From contig OZ036010.1 of NCBI GenBank assembly GCA_964035015.1, forward strand, positions 6,385,467-6,449,466: a stretch of 64,000 nt of DNA. Reading direction: 5' to 3'. A model generated the notes under the pieces. That model did not search any database and had not been told where the DNA came from. It saw nothing but the letters and a program-made list of their open reading frames with translations. Shown here piece after piece: positions 1 through 12,440 of the stretch. The stretch comes from Corallium rubrum. Lineage: Eukaryota; Cnidaria; Anthozoa; Scleralcyonacea; Coralliidae. Both the position numbers and the translations under genes were made by a program. The first letter of the stretch is position 1; each line of letters starts with the position of its first letter.

Positions 1-281
1 AGTGGAAACGTAATTCTAATCAAGTTAAAAAACTGTTTACGGGACTTGGACGTATTTCACATTTGTTGACAAAGCTGAACATTTTGTGTTGACTTGCAGT
101 TCTGTTTTAGGTATCAAGTACTTGTTTACTGATAGTGATAGGTTAAAAAGTAGGCCATAATAAATCACGACAAAAAAATTATTGTGTTTTTTTCAAAGCT
201 TTAATAATTTCAATTATATGTACCCGGCTGTTCCTACCATCATGTATTATTACTTGCTTGCAAAATCAGTCTCACGATTTG
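1..281. other. AT-rich sequence without recognised feature
   Basis: No coding signal or repeat structure that I can support. It is AT-rich flanking sequence before the foldback element that starts near 282. Confidence 0.4.
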
Positions 282-708
282 TTAAAGTGCCTATGAAAAA
301 TTAAGTTTGTCTTATTTGAAAGAACACTTAAAATGGTAGAGTAACATCTTTTGAAGTTTTTCGTTTCCTTGCTTCGTTCTTGAGATATTTCAGTTTGTTT
401 GATATGCAAATTAAACATTTTAACGTCACATGTACATAATGAGTTTTGAAAAAAGTGCTATTATCAAACCAAAATAATGCGAGGGAAGCATGTGCGTGTT
501 TCGCCCAGAACACTAAACGTGTAGATTTTCAAAGATATATAACGTTTTTCGATAACTCATTATGCACACATGCGATATTTACATCAAACAAACTGATATA
601 TCTCAAGAACGAAGCAAGGAAACGAAAAACTGCAAAATATGTTACTCTATAATTTTAGGTGTTCTTTCAAATAAGACAAACTTAATTTTCATTTCATAGA
701 CACTTTAA
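282..708. mobile_element. Foldback MITE with TTAA-type ends
   Basis: The two arms are imperfect inverted repeats. The left arm reads ttaaagtgcctatgaaaaat and the right arm ends tttcatagacactttaa. Homology continues inward through the shared cttatttgaaagaacac and gcttcgttcttgagatat tracts, each present in inverse at about 580-690. The outer four bases on both sides are TTAA, as expected for a piggyBac-type target duplication. The same terminus (AGTGCCTAT next to TTAA) recurs on the foldback ending at 18394, so the two probably belong to one family. No coding capacity. Confidence 0.65.
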
Positions 709-800
709 ACTCAATACTCAAACAAACTTCACAGGTAAACCTTTATGATTCAGACGATTGATAGCCGTTCGCCAGGCTCAATTACTCAGAAAAGGTTTTT

Positions 801-870
801 TAGCCTCAGGCAGGGTTCGAACTTGCAACCTTGTAATGACCGGTTAGATGATCTAACCATTGAGGCTCGG
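801..870 (-). repeat. tRNA-derived sequence, left arm of an inverted pair
   Basis: Read on the minus strand it has a tRNA-like A box (agcctcaatggttaga) and a B box (ggttcgaaccc). It faces a similar plus-strand copy at 1086-1162. It is a SINE-like head rather than a tRNA gene, because the expected acceptor-stem pairing is poor and it lies in a larger inverted repeat. Confidence 0.55.
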
Positions 871-1085
871 ATATATGGAAAGCTAAAATTCATAGTCATG
901 TGACTGTGCTCCTAATTGTGGCAGCGTTTGCATGAGTTACATTACACCAAACTCACAATCGTACCACATGCACTACACGCATACGTACAACTTATATTAT
1001 CTCAACGACATCTCACATGCAAACGCTACGTACCGTTTAGGAGCACATAGATACGACTGAATTTGCAACGTTAGCTCTCCATCTG

Positions 1086-1162
1086 AACCTCAATAGCTCA
1101 ATAGTTAGAGCGTCTAACTGGTCATTACAGACATTAGGTTGCAGGTCCGAACCGTGGCTCAG
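1086..1162 (+). repeat. tRNA-derived sequence, right arm of an inverted pair
   Basis: Carries an A-box-like ctcaatagctcaatagttagag followed by taactggtcattaca and a decayed B box (ggtccgaaccg). It mirrors the copy at 801-870. Sequence between the two heads is also partly complementary: agcgtttgcatgag near 925 pairs with ctcacatgcaaacgct near 1012. The whole 795-1165 segment is therefore a foldback with tRNA-like arms. Confidence 0.5.
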
Positions 1163-1282
1163 GAATCTTTAAATTCTAATTGAGCTTGATGAAAGTAAAT
1201 ACTTGGTCTAATTTCACTGAGAAACGAAAGTGAATAAAACGTCGCGAAAACTTTGGCGCGAAACATGAAATTGCTTTTCTAA

Positions 1283-1482
1283 AAAAGTCGCTAAAAAAAA
1301 GTCGCTAGATTTAGAAAAAAAACGTCGCTAGATTTAGAAAAAAAAGTCGCTAAATTAAAAGAAAAAAGGTAATCCAAAAAAAAAACGCTAATCCAAAAAA
1401 AAAGTCGCTAATCGAAAAAAAAAAAGTCGCTAATCTAAAAAAAAGTCGCTAATCCAAAAAAACAGTCGCTAAAGTAAAAAAA
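1283..1482. repeat. A-rich tandem repeat with gtcgcta core
   Basis: About ten irregular copies of an 18-20 bp unit, gtcgctaatcc followed by a run of A. The array directly follows a degenerate copy with gtcgctagattt spacers. It is a simple minisatellite with no coding content. Confidence 0.75.
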
Positions 1483-1489
1483 GTGTCAT

Positions 1490-2320
1490 GATACCTACAA
1501 GCCTCCGTAATTATAAGCCAATCAGAACATTAGTCCACCACACGGACTAGAGAATTTATTTTTGAATGGATTGTCCACAGACTGTCTTCTCTTCTCCCAA
1601 AGCCACACCCCCCTGAAGACAGCCTGTTTACAGGCTATGTTTAACTTAGCCTGCGAGCCGGCTCTCCTTTGGGGGATTGGGGAGAGGAGGAGAAGGAGAG
1701 CCTGCACGCGTAGTATTGTTTTTGTTTCGTTCCCCGCAGGAACGAAACTGTTACTGTATTAGCTTTCCATTGACATCACAAAAGAAACTGTCATCACAGA
1801 TGAAAATCGTCCAATCGTAGTGCAGTGTTGTTGACATAACTGTGATCTTATCCAATGAAATCAAAATTCCGCATAAAAAATTTAGTTGGAGGCGTGGTTA
1901 AACGCCAAAACGAAGTGAAAATATTGCTGATCTCGAGAGTAATTTGAAGACGTAGACAATCCCGTGCGAAGCGAATCATCAATCTTGTGCTGTAGAAAGT
2001 AGGAACTTTCCCCTCGTTGAACTCGAGAATGCGTTCCTTATGTATGGCAACTGCGCGTTCCAAAAGGTCAGTCGCACTGTTTCATGCGTGTCTAATAATT
2101 TTTAAATATAGCTATTTTATGAACAATGTCAATAGTTTGAGGCTAGAAGTTCGTTATCATTCATTTGTGGCCCATCTAAATGGATTATTCTGATTCGAGA
2201 ATTAAACTATGACCTATGACGACGAAAATGATGATAGTCCGTTATTAACCTAATTTATATTGATCCTTTTGGCCTTGGAAATTTATGGATTTGCTATTGG
2301 CGATTACTGAATAAATACCG
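1490..2320. other. Non-coding stretch, nothing recognised
   Basis: Contains a run rich in GGAGA near 1670-1700 and the phrase agcctgcgagccggctct, which recurs inverted near 8910. That marks a dispersed repeat fragment. No gene seen. Confidence 0.35.
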
Positions 2321-2329
2321 CGGTGTCAT

Positions 2330-2545
2330 AAATAAATCAGCTGCATGAAATTTAAATGCGACGTGCTAGCGTCTCGCAATTTTCCCGAGAGAGCAATTAT
2401 TTTGGTAACGTTTTATTTTCCTCCTATAGACGGTCAGAAGAGTATTGCTACTGAATAGAAGATTTACGTTGCCAAAATAATTGCGTTCTCACGAAAATCG
2501 CGAGACCGCTAGCACGTCACATTTAAATTCAGTCGAATTTATGCG
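2330..2545. mobile_element. Foldback (hairpin) MITE
   Basis: Left arm gacgtgctagcgtctcgc and right arm gcgagaccgctagcacgtc are near-perfect inverted repeats. Homology continues inward through gcaattattttggtaacg and its complement at 2468-2485. The element would fold into a stem of roughly 65 bp with a short loop. No ORF. Confidence 0.65.
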
Positions 2546-2549
2546 ACTG

Positions 2550-4269
2550 CGAATAACCAGAAATAATCAATAGAGCCTGCCCTCTGGACTGCGGAGGAGA
2601 GAGCAATCCGTCATGATCAGACAGTACAACGTCTGAAATGTGTGTTCGTTTTATTAGACGAAGCTTAAATTATTTTTTTGTAGTTTTATTATAATCTTCT
2701 CGCTTCAGCATATTTCAAGTTTATTTATATGCAAAACAAAAATCGTCTAAATTAAATTTGTCGTATGAAACGCAGGCGCGTAGTAAAAATTGTCGCGCCA
2801 GTCTACATGGGAGAAATAATTAGTTGAGCTAAAATTCGTCACCCCTCATAAACGACTGACCGGAACGAAACAGCTATTTCTTTTAAGAAATAGTTTCTTG
2901 TTTGAGTGGTAGCGTTCCAAATTGGGACGCAGCTTACTGATTGGACGAGATGCTGATTGTTGACGTAATTTGTAATTAATATTAAGTGCATTGTGTCTGA
3001 AAGATACATCCATCAGGTAAATATTTTTAATATCTTTTACCATTTATCAAGCTAGGGTTGTACGAACTGTAATCATATTATTAGGATAGACCCAGATCGA
3101 TAGACCCGAATCATTTTGAAACGAAATACTGACGTTTCGAGGGGAGTTCTTCATTAGTGTGAAAGCACATCGTCGTCTCATGGATAAGTCAATTTGGTAT
3201 CAAAGGACAACTTCCTAACGATTGAGAAAATATTATTACTCGGGCTACCTGTGGTAGACGAGTCTAGGTTTCGGCTCAGAGGTGGTTGGACAAGTACCAC
3301 GTGAATATCTCGACCAATGAAATGGCTTATTTTCTCATCGTTTGATCGGCTGAAAATTTTGCACTGGACTTAGAATACCGAATATTACGCTATTGTCATT
3401 CATTTTTTTCTTTAAAAAAGCAGCGATATCGTTTGATATATTGTTGGACTATCCACATCTGCAGGATTTTGCAAGGTAAATGTATTTTTCTACTTTATTT
3501 TGATGGTTTATGTGGGTCGTGTCGCCCTAAGTGAAGACCCCACTTCCGGTTTGTCAACAATCTTCAAAGCAAAAAATCTCGAATTCCCATGGTTCGAATT
3601 CTCTAATTTTTGCGTAATAAGTTGAAGAAATGTCTAATCTTGGATTCTATGGAGGCGATCCCCAGCGATCCCGGCACCGTTTTCGAGATATTCGCCATTG
3701 AACCGACCATGGTATTTCGGCGTTCGCTAAGATGGCGCTTAATAAATTTAAGAGAGCCTTTCGCCACTAAAGTTTGTTTTTTTCTCAAGAATTTTGGAAG
3801 TTTCCTAATATTTCGAGCTTTACTCTTTAGAGTAAGTGTAGAATGAGTGGTGGACAATTATTAAAGAGTAAAATTTGGTATTTGTCTGTTTTTATGGTCC
3901 AAAACGCTTGTCCTCGCTGTATAAAAACACCATTCTGGAAGAAATGTATACATATCAGGCCTACATATATTCTGTAAATATTATTACAGAATGTACTGAA
4001 CTTTCTTAAAGATCTGCTATATATGTATACAGGCCTGATATGTATAGATATTTTTTTATATATTAAATAACATTGTGTATTTGTGTTCCATGACAGCATA
4101 TGATTATTAAAATTGATGTGTCATTGTTATTGTGAATAATATATTATAGTTGTAGTATTAATTTTTTTTTTCTAATTTGTTATAATTTGTTGTTGTTGTT
4201 CGTATTGTTTTTTAGTATACAAATATTTATTATAGGACTTTAGCCAAGTGTGTGTCTCTGTGTGTGTGT

Positions 4270-4301
<32 letters not shown>

Positions 4302-6270
4302 TGTGCCCTTGTGTCCACCCCTTGATTTGTACACCCATGAAGTGAATACAATAGTTGGGCATTGGCTATACAGTCAACTTTTAAGACACGAAAGGGTTAA
4401 TAATTCCATCTCACTTCCTATGTTTTACAGGAAGTGAAGAGATACAGTAGATGTCAGTGTTGGAATAACTTGCCTGGGCACAAGCACCAATCTGAACAGG
4501 ATTTTTATGATTATAAATTGATGGATTCTCTTTTGCCAAATAACATTCAAACATGTAGTTTGATGTTTTGCATGTTATCAGTTGTATAATTACATAACAA
4601 TGCATAATTGTGGATATAACTAATAAAATTTTAACAGAGGTATTATCTCACATAGTATACAATTCAAATGCTGTGTCTCAAAGCCTAATTAAATGCCTGG
4701 ATATTATTCATCCCTTTGCCTTTGAGTGCTACTGCATGTACATACTGATGACAGTGAACTCTGTCTGAGACAGACGCCCTTGGGCTGGACTTTGTCTGTC
4801 TTATAGTTCATTTTATTGGACTTTGTCTGTCTTATAGTTTGATTACCCATTCACTTTTCTGATGCCCTCTCTAAAGTTGATGTTTTCTTGGCAGGGGGGG
4901 GGGGGGGGGGGGGGTGCTTGACTGCAAAAATGTAAGATCAATATTGAGCAACATTTTAATTTTATTCAAGTTCCTTATTTACATATATATTTAGGATACA
5001 GGAAATACACTTTATTTGATAAAATAGGAATATTTGAACATTTGACCAGTTATATACCAAGTTTATCAATAGATTCTGGAGGCAATTCAATAAATTATCT
5101 CGATTTTGGATTTTGAATTAACCTTAATACAAAGAAAAATACAAGATAGTTATTGAATAATAAATTTTAGGCTAGCTTTATTCACAATTTTATAAAATTT
5201 GGGATACAAGTAAGCTAAAGTATGAAGGAAGAGGGAAATCATAAACCACTAAACAACAAATAATGTTGATTTCTCAAATCTCACCTCACGCTTTTTTCCA
5301 GTTGTAACGAATCACACGTTGCACCACACAACCAAATCATCCTTCATTGTAAATATCTAAATTCATTTCTGATTTGTAACATAAAATGCATCGAATCAGA
5401 AGGATTGAGTAGTCCTTGAAAACTATCTTGAATGCCCATCCGCCATTGTCATGAATATACGCCAAATAAAGCACAATCTGATCATATTAATTGTCTATGA
5501 TCGTCACGGATTGTTCTCGTATTTTCTTGCCCATCAGATAAATTCTGGATCAACTGTGACGAGTTTTCAACAGTTTTTGTGCATCTAGTCCACAAGGGAA
5601 AGTTCATTCCTCGTCTGCGGTCAGATGCAAATGAATCGATTTTAGCGTTAGGACCATGATGCTTTGCGTGACTTGTCCAACCTCCTCTGGTTTCGGCTCT
5701 GTTATTTTTATTTTTTTTTGTGTCGACAAACGGCACTTCTGACGTCACACTTAAATGCTGCTGATTTCATCATGGCCGATTTTCATGCAGGAGCGTGCAG
5801 GAGTCATGCGTTTTTTCTCTCCTGACGGCCTTTGGTTGTGTTGCTCGAAGTGAATTTGTGTTTTAATGATAAACACGCTCACAATGCTTACAATAGACTA
5901 TAGTAGACCTGGGTTGGTCGGCGATCTCGATAACGGTAGGCTGAAAATGTGTAGTACTCGATCAAACTTTATACGAAAATTCTCGATCAATGTGTTCTCA
6001 AACAATTTACATGTGTTATTAATTAAATTGTGCTGAAAAATGTTGCTCAAGTGCTGTAAATCAAAGAACAAAGAAAGCTGATAAAGCCAACTTGCAAGTG
6101 AAAGGTAAACATGCTGTGAACTTTACATCTTCATCGAGGTTGACATTTAACTGAACTGACTTGTGTCTGTGAATGGCTGAATGCTGTATGTGGTTTGCTT
6201 TATTTTTGCTTGTACAGGTATTGTTTATTATTGTACTGATGTCTTGCACATTACTTTCATCAAGTGTGTA
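2550..6270. other. Non-coding region with dispersed repeat fragments and G tracts
   Basis: No gene is supported. A copy of the dispersed ctcgggctacc hairpin repeat lies at 3239-3285. A short inverted repeat (gtatacatatcaggcct / aggcctgatatgtata) spans 3946-4050. A (TG)n tract runs into a long G run at 4258-4300, and a second G run covers about 4894-4914. The rest is AT-rich. Confidence 0.45.
4258..4300. repeat. (TG)n microsatellite followed by poly-G
   Basis: A TG dinucleotide array of about 13 units is followed directly by about 17 G. Similar long G homopolymers occur near 4894-4914, 9623-9647, 10012-10025 and 21270-21281. Exact lengths of such runs are unreliable in assemblies. Confidence 0.85.
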
Positions 6271-6280
6271 TTATTGTTTG

Positions 6281-7285
6281 AGTACACCAATATGGCCATT
6301 TTTTCATTGTTTTGGTACACCAGTATGGCTACCATTTCAATGTTTTGGCACACCAGTATGGCCACTATTTCATTGTTTTGGTGAACCCATATGGCTACCA
6401 TTTCAATGTTTTGGCACACCAGTATGGCCACCATTTCATTGTTTTGGTACACCAGTATGACCACCATTTCATTTGTTTTGGTACACCAGTATGGCCACCA
6501 TTTCATTGTTTTGGCAGACCCGTATGGCTGCCAAATCAATGTTTTGGTACACCAGTATGGCCACCATTTCATTGTTTTGGTTCACCAGTATGGCCACCAT
6601 TTAAATGTTTTGGCAGACCAGTATGGCTGCCAAATCACTGTTTTGGTACACTAGTATGGCCACCATTTCATTGTTTTGGTACACCAGTATGGCCACTATT
6701 TTATTGTTTTGGTACACCAGTATGGCCACCATTTCAATGTTTTGGCAGACCCGTATGGCTGCCAAATCAATGTTTTGGTACACCAGTATGGCCACCATTC
6801 CATTGTTTTGGTTCACCAGTATGGCCACCATTTAAATGTTTTGGCAGACCAGTATGGCCACCATTTCAATGTTTTGGCAGACCTGTATGGCTGCCAAATC
6901 AATGTTGTGGTACACCAGTATGGCCACCATTTCATTGTTTTGGTTCACCAGTTTGGCCACCATTTAAATGTTTTGGCAGACCAGTATGGCTGCAAAATCA
7001 ATGTTTTGGTACACTAGTATGGCCACCATTTAATTGTTTTGGTACACCAGTATGGCCACTATTTTATTGTTTTGGTACACCAGTATGGCCACGATTTAAA
7101 TGTTTTGGTTCACCAGTATGGCCACCATTTCATTGTTTTGGTACACCAGTATGGCTGATTGGCCACTATTTCATTGTTTTGGTACACCAGTATGGCCACC
7201 ATTTCAATGTTTTGGTACACCAGTATAGCCACCATTTCAATATTTTGGTACACCAGTATGGCCACTATTTCATTGTTTTGGTACC
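6281..7285. repeat. 33-bp minisatellite array (about 30 copies)
   Basis: The unit is ttggtacaccagtatggcc followed by accatttcattgt. Variants replace gtacac with cagacc and atttca with aaatca. Because 33 is divisible by three, all three plus frames stay open through most of the array. One of them (6312-7460) reads as about 30 copies of an 11-residue unit, CFGTPVWPPFH. I see no promoter, splice context or homology supporting expression, so I treat the ORFs as a by-product of the period. Confidence 0.85.
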
Positions 7286-10200
7286 CCCGTTTGTTATTAT
7301 TATATACTTGGGCTACTATGGTAGAATGAGTCTAGGTTTTGGCTCTGTTTGTTATTATTTTTTTGCCACACAAAATTGCATTATTGCATCATCCCATCAG
7401 GCCTTGCAAAACTGTAAAGGCAGTTCTTTGCCTATTTTGCCTTTGATCGAGTTGGGTTGAGTTGTTTTCCGACGGTATTGGTGAATTCATCAGTAATGTT
7501 GCTGACAAGGTTTGTCCATGAAGACAGAATAGGTGAATTTATTACAGACACAAAAAAATGCCATGTTGACATCAGTACCTAGCCACCTAGGAAGTTTGAC
7601 TTGAGGACTAGATAGAACATATACTTACTGTTTATTGAGTAAGGGCTTTCTCCTGTTTGTTGACATTGATCACGACAGTATCTTTATATTTTTGCATATT
7701 ATTTAATATGTGCCTTTAATATTACTAAACGAGTTTTATTGTATGTTCTATGTACCATTTGTGTTTTTACTGACTGTTGCTTAGGCTTATTGATCCATTA
7801 GGATTTATATTAAATGTTGTATTTAAAGTGCTTTGAACCTTTGAGTATGTAATTTTGTCATTTTGTCACAATATGTTATCCATATCTTGATGTTCATTTT
7901 GATATACATTTTGATGCATAGACTGAGTATTAAGATATTCATCACAGAAACAACTTTGAATATAACATACAAAAATGTATAGAGAAATTAGAGTGTCTGA
8001 CATTCAACTACAGCACTAGCACTGCAGAGTTGAAGAGCCTTCCCAACATGCTCCAAAGCAAAAACATGGAATCAGGATTCATGTTGTATGAAGATATTGC
8101 ATAGATATAGGGTCCTGCACATTCAGCCTTTGATCCGAATCATCTGATCTTCCTCGGCCCACTCCCACCTTTTTGCTCGCGCATTATAGAGACCTCTGCA
8201 CTTCCCAGTAGCCCGAGTGAACACCTGACCCAGGTGTCTTGTTTCTATAAAACTAACGATCAGGTTCGAAACACCATATTCGCCTGCAATACACACAGCT
8301 TTATGTAGCAAACCGATAGCATTATTAAATCTTGCATGCCTATAAACTGATTTGTTGTTATAAAGCTTGCGGGTACCACAGAATATTTTTTGTATTCCAA
8401 CTTAATTATTATTTATATGACTGAAGTTCCTACGGCCAGGCAAAGTTGAAGTCTGAAAGACTCCAGCTCCTTCTTTTCAGTTCTTCCGCTCGATATGTGA
8501 AAATAGAGATAGGAAAAAGTCAGACAGGTTGTACCGAAGTGGCACGACGGCTATACGGCGGCATATCATTATCTTGTCATTTGTGGAAAAAGATGACTTA
8601 GTAATTTCAGAACTACACATCGTTGAAATATATTGTGCACGTATGCTGTTATATGTTGAATGAGCTTTCATTTGATGTAGAGTTCAAGATTCTGCGTTTT
8701 ATGAAACTTGTTATACTGTCCAAAATGTGCGAACCACTGTTCCAATCCAAATAAGATTTCATTAGCGTATTCGTCTGGCGAGGAAGTAAAACCGTTTTCT
8801 TTGTTTACATTGCGTGTCTGGTTTGTGATTGGTCACTTTTGACAACCCGTTAGAAGGGGCGGCATTCAAATTTGATAGCTATGCGTGCAGGCTCTATTTC
8901 ACCTCCCGCTCCCAAGAGCCGGCTCGCAGGCTATATTTAACTTACCAGCCGTTCCTTTAGCTGATTAGAGTCAGTATATATCCGAAACCTTTTCAGTATT
9001 AATTAAACTCGGTTAAAACAGCAAAAATCTTGTCAAATAATATACATTTTCCCAGGCGTTTTCTTCCCAGACGGTAAGCAGTGATTTGTATTTAACTTAC
9101 CAGCCATTTCTTTAGCTGATTAGAGTCGGTATATATCCGAAACCTTTCAGTATTAAACTCAGTTAAAACAGCAAAAATCTTGTCAAATAATATACATTTT
9201 CCCAGGTGTTTTTTTCCATGGTTCGAGTGAAACTTTACATTAAGTTATAGTTCTTCCTCTCTTATACCTATAGTTTTCAGGCTGTTAGCTACGTTTTTTT
9301 CTGTCCTGATGTTTTTCTTTGAGGTTCAACATTATATTTGGAACATGAGGAATCATATTATTAAAACAGTTTAATAGGCACGTTGATATAAGCGTCTGTA
9401 ATGTTTGTTTTTGCTATCAGTTTCTGGTGCTATTAAGTTAGGTCGTGACACAAGTTTTTCCTCAGCCACTGCTTTATTATTTTGGAATAAAACATTGCTT
9501 TGGAAATTGGTCAATAATAGAAAAACTACATTCATAAAAGTGATAAAACAGGATGTAAAGGAGGACAGGAGGGCAGGGGTTTATATTTGTATACGAAAAC
9601 AGATCAGGTGCTTATTTTAATCGGGGGGGGGGGGGGGGGGGGGGGGGAGGGTATTATGTATATTTAGTGTGTTAAAAGCGGGCGAGGGGGGTGCGTTTAT
9701 GTATTTCTAGTACTACTATATTAATAACATGGGTAAGTGAAAATTACTATTGATTTTCCCTATAAAGTAGCTATTGAAGTACATTTTACATAAGCACATA
9801 TTTACAGTGGTACGTACTACATTTAAGCATGTGAACCAATGGCTGTAAAAAGTAGGCCATTTCTTGTTTTTGCTGCCGAGCGTCAGCGAGGCAGCATCAC
9901 TAATCTTGACATGGGTTGCCTGTGTCTCATCTCCAGACCTCTTTGCCGAGCTATGTATAGTCAACGAGATCTCGATTTTTTAGTTTTTCTGTTCGCATTC
10001 AGGGGGGTCACGGGGGGGGGGGGGGACCACGCAGGACAACCCTGAACTAGCATCACGTGAGCCACGCCAGAGAAGGTTAAAATTTTCGAAGGAAAAAGGA
10101 TAACTTGAGAATGAAATAAACGATTTAGCCGCGAACGAGTAAGTTTACTCGTTTTTAATATATATCATGTCTCTATTTGCTTGTGGAAGTATTCACCAGG

Positions 10201-10300
10201 GTTATACTCTTTACGTTTCTCTCTGCCGAAGCCGAAGAGCCTTCGCTTGACACGTTCTCTGTTTCGGCAGGATATTCTAACATATTTCGATTGTTATTTT
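7286..10300. other. Non-coding region with dispersed repeats
   Basis: Begins with a degenerate copy of the ctcgggctacc repeat (7300-7345). A second shared fragment near 8211 (tagcccgagtgaacacctgac) contains an acacctg/caggtgt hairpin. A tandem duplication covers 8934-9214 (listed separately). G runs lie at 9623-9647 and 10012-10025. No gene supported. Confidence 0.4.
8934..9214. repeat. Direct tandem duplication, period about 157 bp
   Basis: The block beginning atttaacttaccagcc and ending cattttcccagg occurs twice, starting near 8934 and 9091, with a few substitutions and a short deletion. It looks like a recent local duplication. Confidence 0.75.
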
Positions 10301-10702
10301 TTGGTGTATATGCTAATATTGGTGTGGGTTCATTGTGTTTGCAATTGCACTGATCAACATTCTGATCAGACGGACGCTACTATCAATGTACCATTGAGCC
10401 CATCAGATACACACGCTGCTGTGTAATTTTGTATTTAAAGCTCTAGATTTGTCAAAACATATTAAGCACTTGGAATTGCATTGACAGTTTTGCCACAACA
10501 TTAGAGCAAGAGTCATGATTATTTAATATTTGTATATTATTGTGTGTATATCCTGTCAAAACCCTTGCCATATCATGTCAAGCGATAAGTTATAGTAACG
10601 TAGTAAGTTTTCAATTTTATAATTAAAAAAATATAGAAGAAACGTGTAAATACTTTGCCCATTGTAATTAATATTAAAATGCTCATTAATAATTCATGAA
10701 GG

Positions 10703-10751
10703 AGGTTGTATATCTGATACAAACCACACGTGGTTGTATCAGATATACAAC
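10703..10751. repeat. Perfect 19-bp-arm hairpin
   Basis: ggttgtatatctgatacaa is followed, after a ten-base loop, by its exact reverse complement ending at 10751. It lies inside copy 1 of the minisatellite-bearing repeat. Confidence 0.85.
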
Positions 10752-10887
10752 CACTAGTGGTTGAATATTAGGTCCATCTCTGCTCTAAAACATTGAAATT
10801 GAGCTTTTTCTGAATTAATCTGAACAAATATTACTCATATTAACATCAAAGACTTGGAGTATTTTAAGCTATTTACAATACTCGTGT

Positions 10888-10951
10888 CCGTGTTGTATTG
10901 GATATGACAAGCTCTCGCCTTCGGCTCGAGCTTGTATATCCAATACAACAT
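10888..10951. repeat. Long hairpin closed by a cttcgg loop
   Basis: gttgtattggatatgacaag pairs with cttgtatatccaatacaac, with gctc/gagc extension around gccttcggc. The loop would be a C(UUCG)G tetraloop if transcribed. The stem has one mismatch region. Function unknown. Confidence 0.75.
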
Positions 10952-11262
10952 GGCCACTCATATTGTAAATACTACTTAAATTTTTGGACTTTCCAGCCTC
11001 CTTTGCAGGCAACCCTGTGGGCTCTTTTTGGGTGGAATGGGCAAACTTGGGTGGACTGGGCAAACTTGGGTGGAGTGGGCAATCTTGGATGGAGTGGGCA
11101 AACTCGGGTAGACTGGGCAATCTTGGGTGGAGTGTTGAAGGGGGGTGTCACATTGGCCACAGACTGGAAAGATTTTCCTGTGGAGTAGACTAAAGGTTTT
11201 TCTCCCATTTGAGGCAGCACTTCACTTGCGATAGTAATTTCTAGTCTTACTAATAAAATGTA

Positions 11263-12180
11263 TATAATTATGTGTTCTCTTTGTTTTTCATGCATATTGT
11301 GTTACTTGCAATCAAGGAATTTTGAAGTTATCACCTATTTTTTATTATGACGTCATGTGTATTTTGATGAGTTTGGGGGTTTCCCTTCTTCATGTGATTA
11401 GATATTACTAACCGAACGAGATCATCGCGTGATTCGCGTCCATATTTGCTCATTTGATGCTTGTTCGCGGTGTTGCAAAGACGTTGACGAAGCTACTGCT
11501 TGCAACTTGGTAAGTAAGATACGAAATTCGTTGTAGACAATTGAATATGTGTTTAATTATAAACAGCCAGACGAGCCTATGGATAGAAATTACTGTAGTG
11601 TGAAGGGAAGGATTCTTAGATTTACGCAAACAAAGCGTGGTTCTTTCGTTATCTCGCTATAAATTAAACTGTTATTTGTCGTGTCCATCAATGGAGCTAT
11701 GTCATATCTTGTTATAGAACACCTTAGTTAACGAACTTACCAATTTTAATACACCAGAACTGGCCTCGTTTAAATCTATTATGCTCACGGACACCCCCTT
11801 TGTTGAATCGCATTGGTACTTTGATCATTAAAAACCTGACGAAGGGCTTTCGGGGTCTTCTCTCTGACGAAGGGCCTTCTCTCTGACGAAGGGCCTTCGC
11901 TCGAAACGTTAGACCACTTACGTTCTCTGTTTCGGCAGTATTAACTTACTATACCATATTTCGATTGTTGTTTCAACACTGCCTACGCATCACACTACTT
12001 TTATGTTCTGGCTGAGGTCGGTCATGATTTATTGAGCTGTTCCTAAAGTTTTATACCATCAAATAAAATCAAACATCAGCTTCTATAAACTATTACTTTA
12101 CGCTATTCGTTCAGTTTCATACCAAATTTAAAGATCTCTGCTGTTTGTGGCGTCTTTTTGGAAAAGTTATAGTTCATATA
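11263..12180. other. Non-coding stretch with a dispersed gaagggccttc repeat
   Basis: Contains a fragment of the ctgacgaagggccttcgctcgaaacgtt repeat at 11833-11970. It ends with cgttctctgtttcggcag and atatttcgattgttg, as do the fragments at 10205-10300, 13597-13690 and (inverted) 59510-59595. No gene seen. Confidence 0.5.
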
Positions 12181-12440
12181 AATGAGTGCCACACGGGCTC
12201 GAACATCGAGGAGCAAAATGGCGACTGATGGTGAAGACATGAAAGCTCACTTATTTACTGTAAGCTGCTCTCTACTGACCGGGATCTGATTTTTAAAGTT
12301 GCTGAAGCAATATCCAGTACAATTGTGGATCTCGTTGTCAAATCCGATGACTTTATGAAGGCTGTAGTGCTAAAAAGCGGTGCCCTGTGGCATTCAAAAC
12401 ATCGCATTAAAAATGTCGCGTCAAACGCAGCTGCGCCACA
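12181..12440 (+). pseudogene. Frameshifted coding remnant, unknown product
   Basis: From the ATG near 12183 a reading frame runs about 25 codons (MSATRARTSRSKMATDGEDM and on). After a one-frame offset another open stretch follows from about 12263 (KLLSTDRDLIFKVAEAISST and on to about 12440). Amino-acid composition and continuity across the offset suggest one decayed coding segment, perhaps the N-terminus of a retroelement ORF1. I do not recognise the family with confidence, and an intron is possible because gtaagc occurs at the junction. Confidence 0.35.

Larger units (their letters stand above)
10317..11262 (+). mobile_element. Minisatellite-bearing transposon-like repeat, copy 1
   Basis: Shares its left part (aatattggtgtgggttcatt) with 35878, and its right part (ggtgtcacat, then aggtttttctcccatttg and gatagtaatttctag) with the copies at 29282-31410 (inverted) and 35870-36800. 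Between these lies a short array (11025-11140, about six copies) of the 19-bp unit ggtggagtgggcaaacttg. It also contains two strong hairpins, at 10703-10751 and 10888-10951. No transposase is seen, so it is a non-autonomous element or a fragment. Confidence 0.65.
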
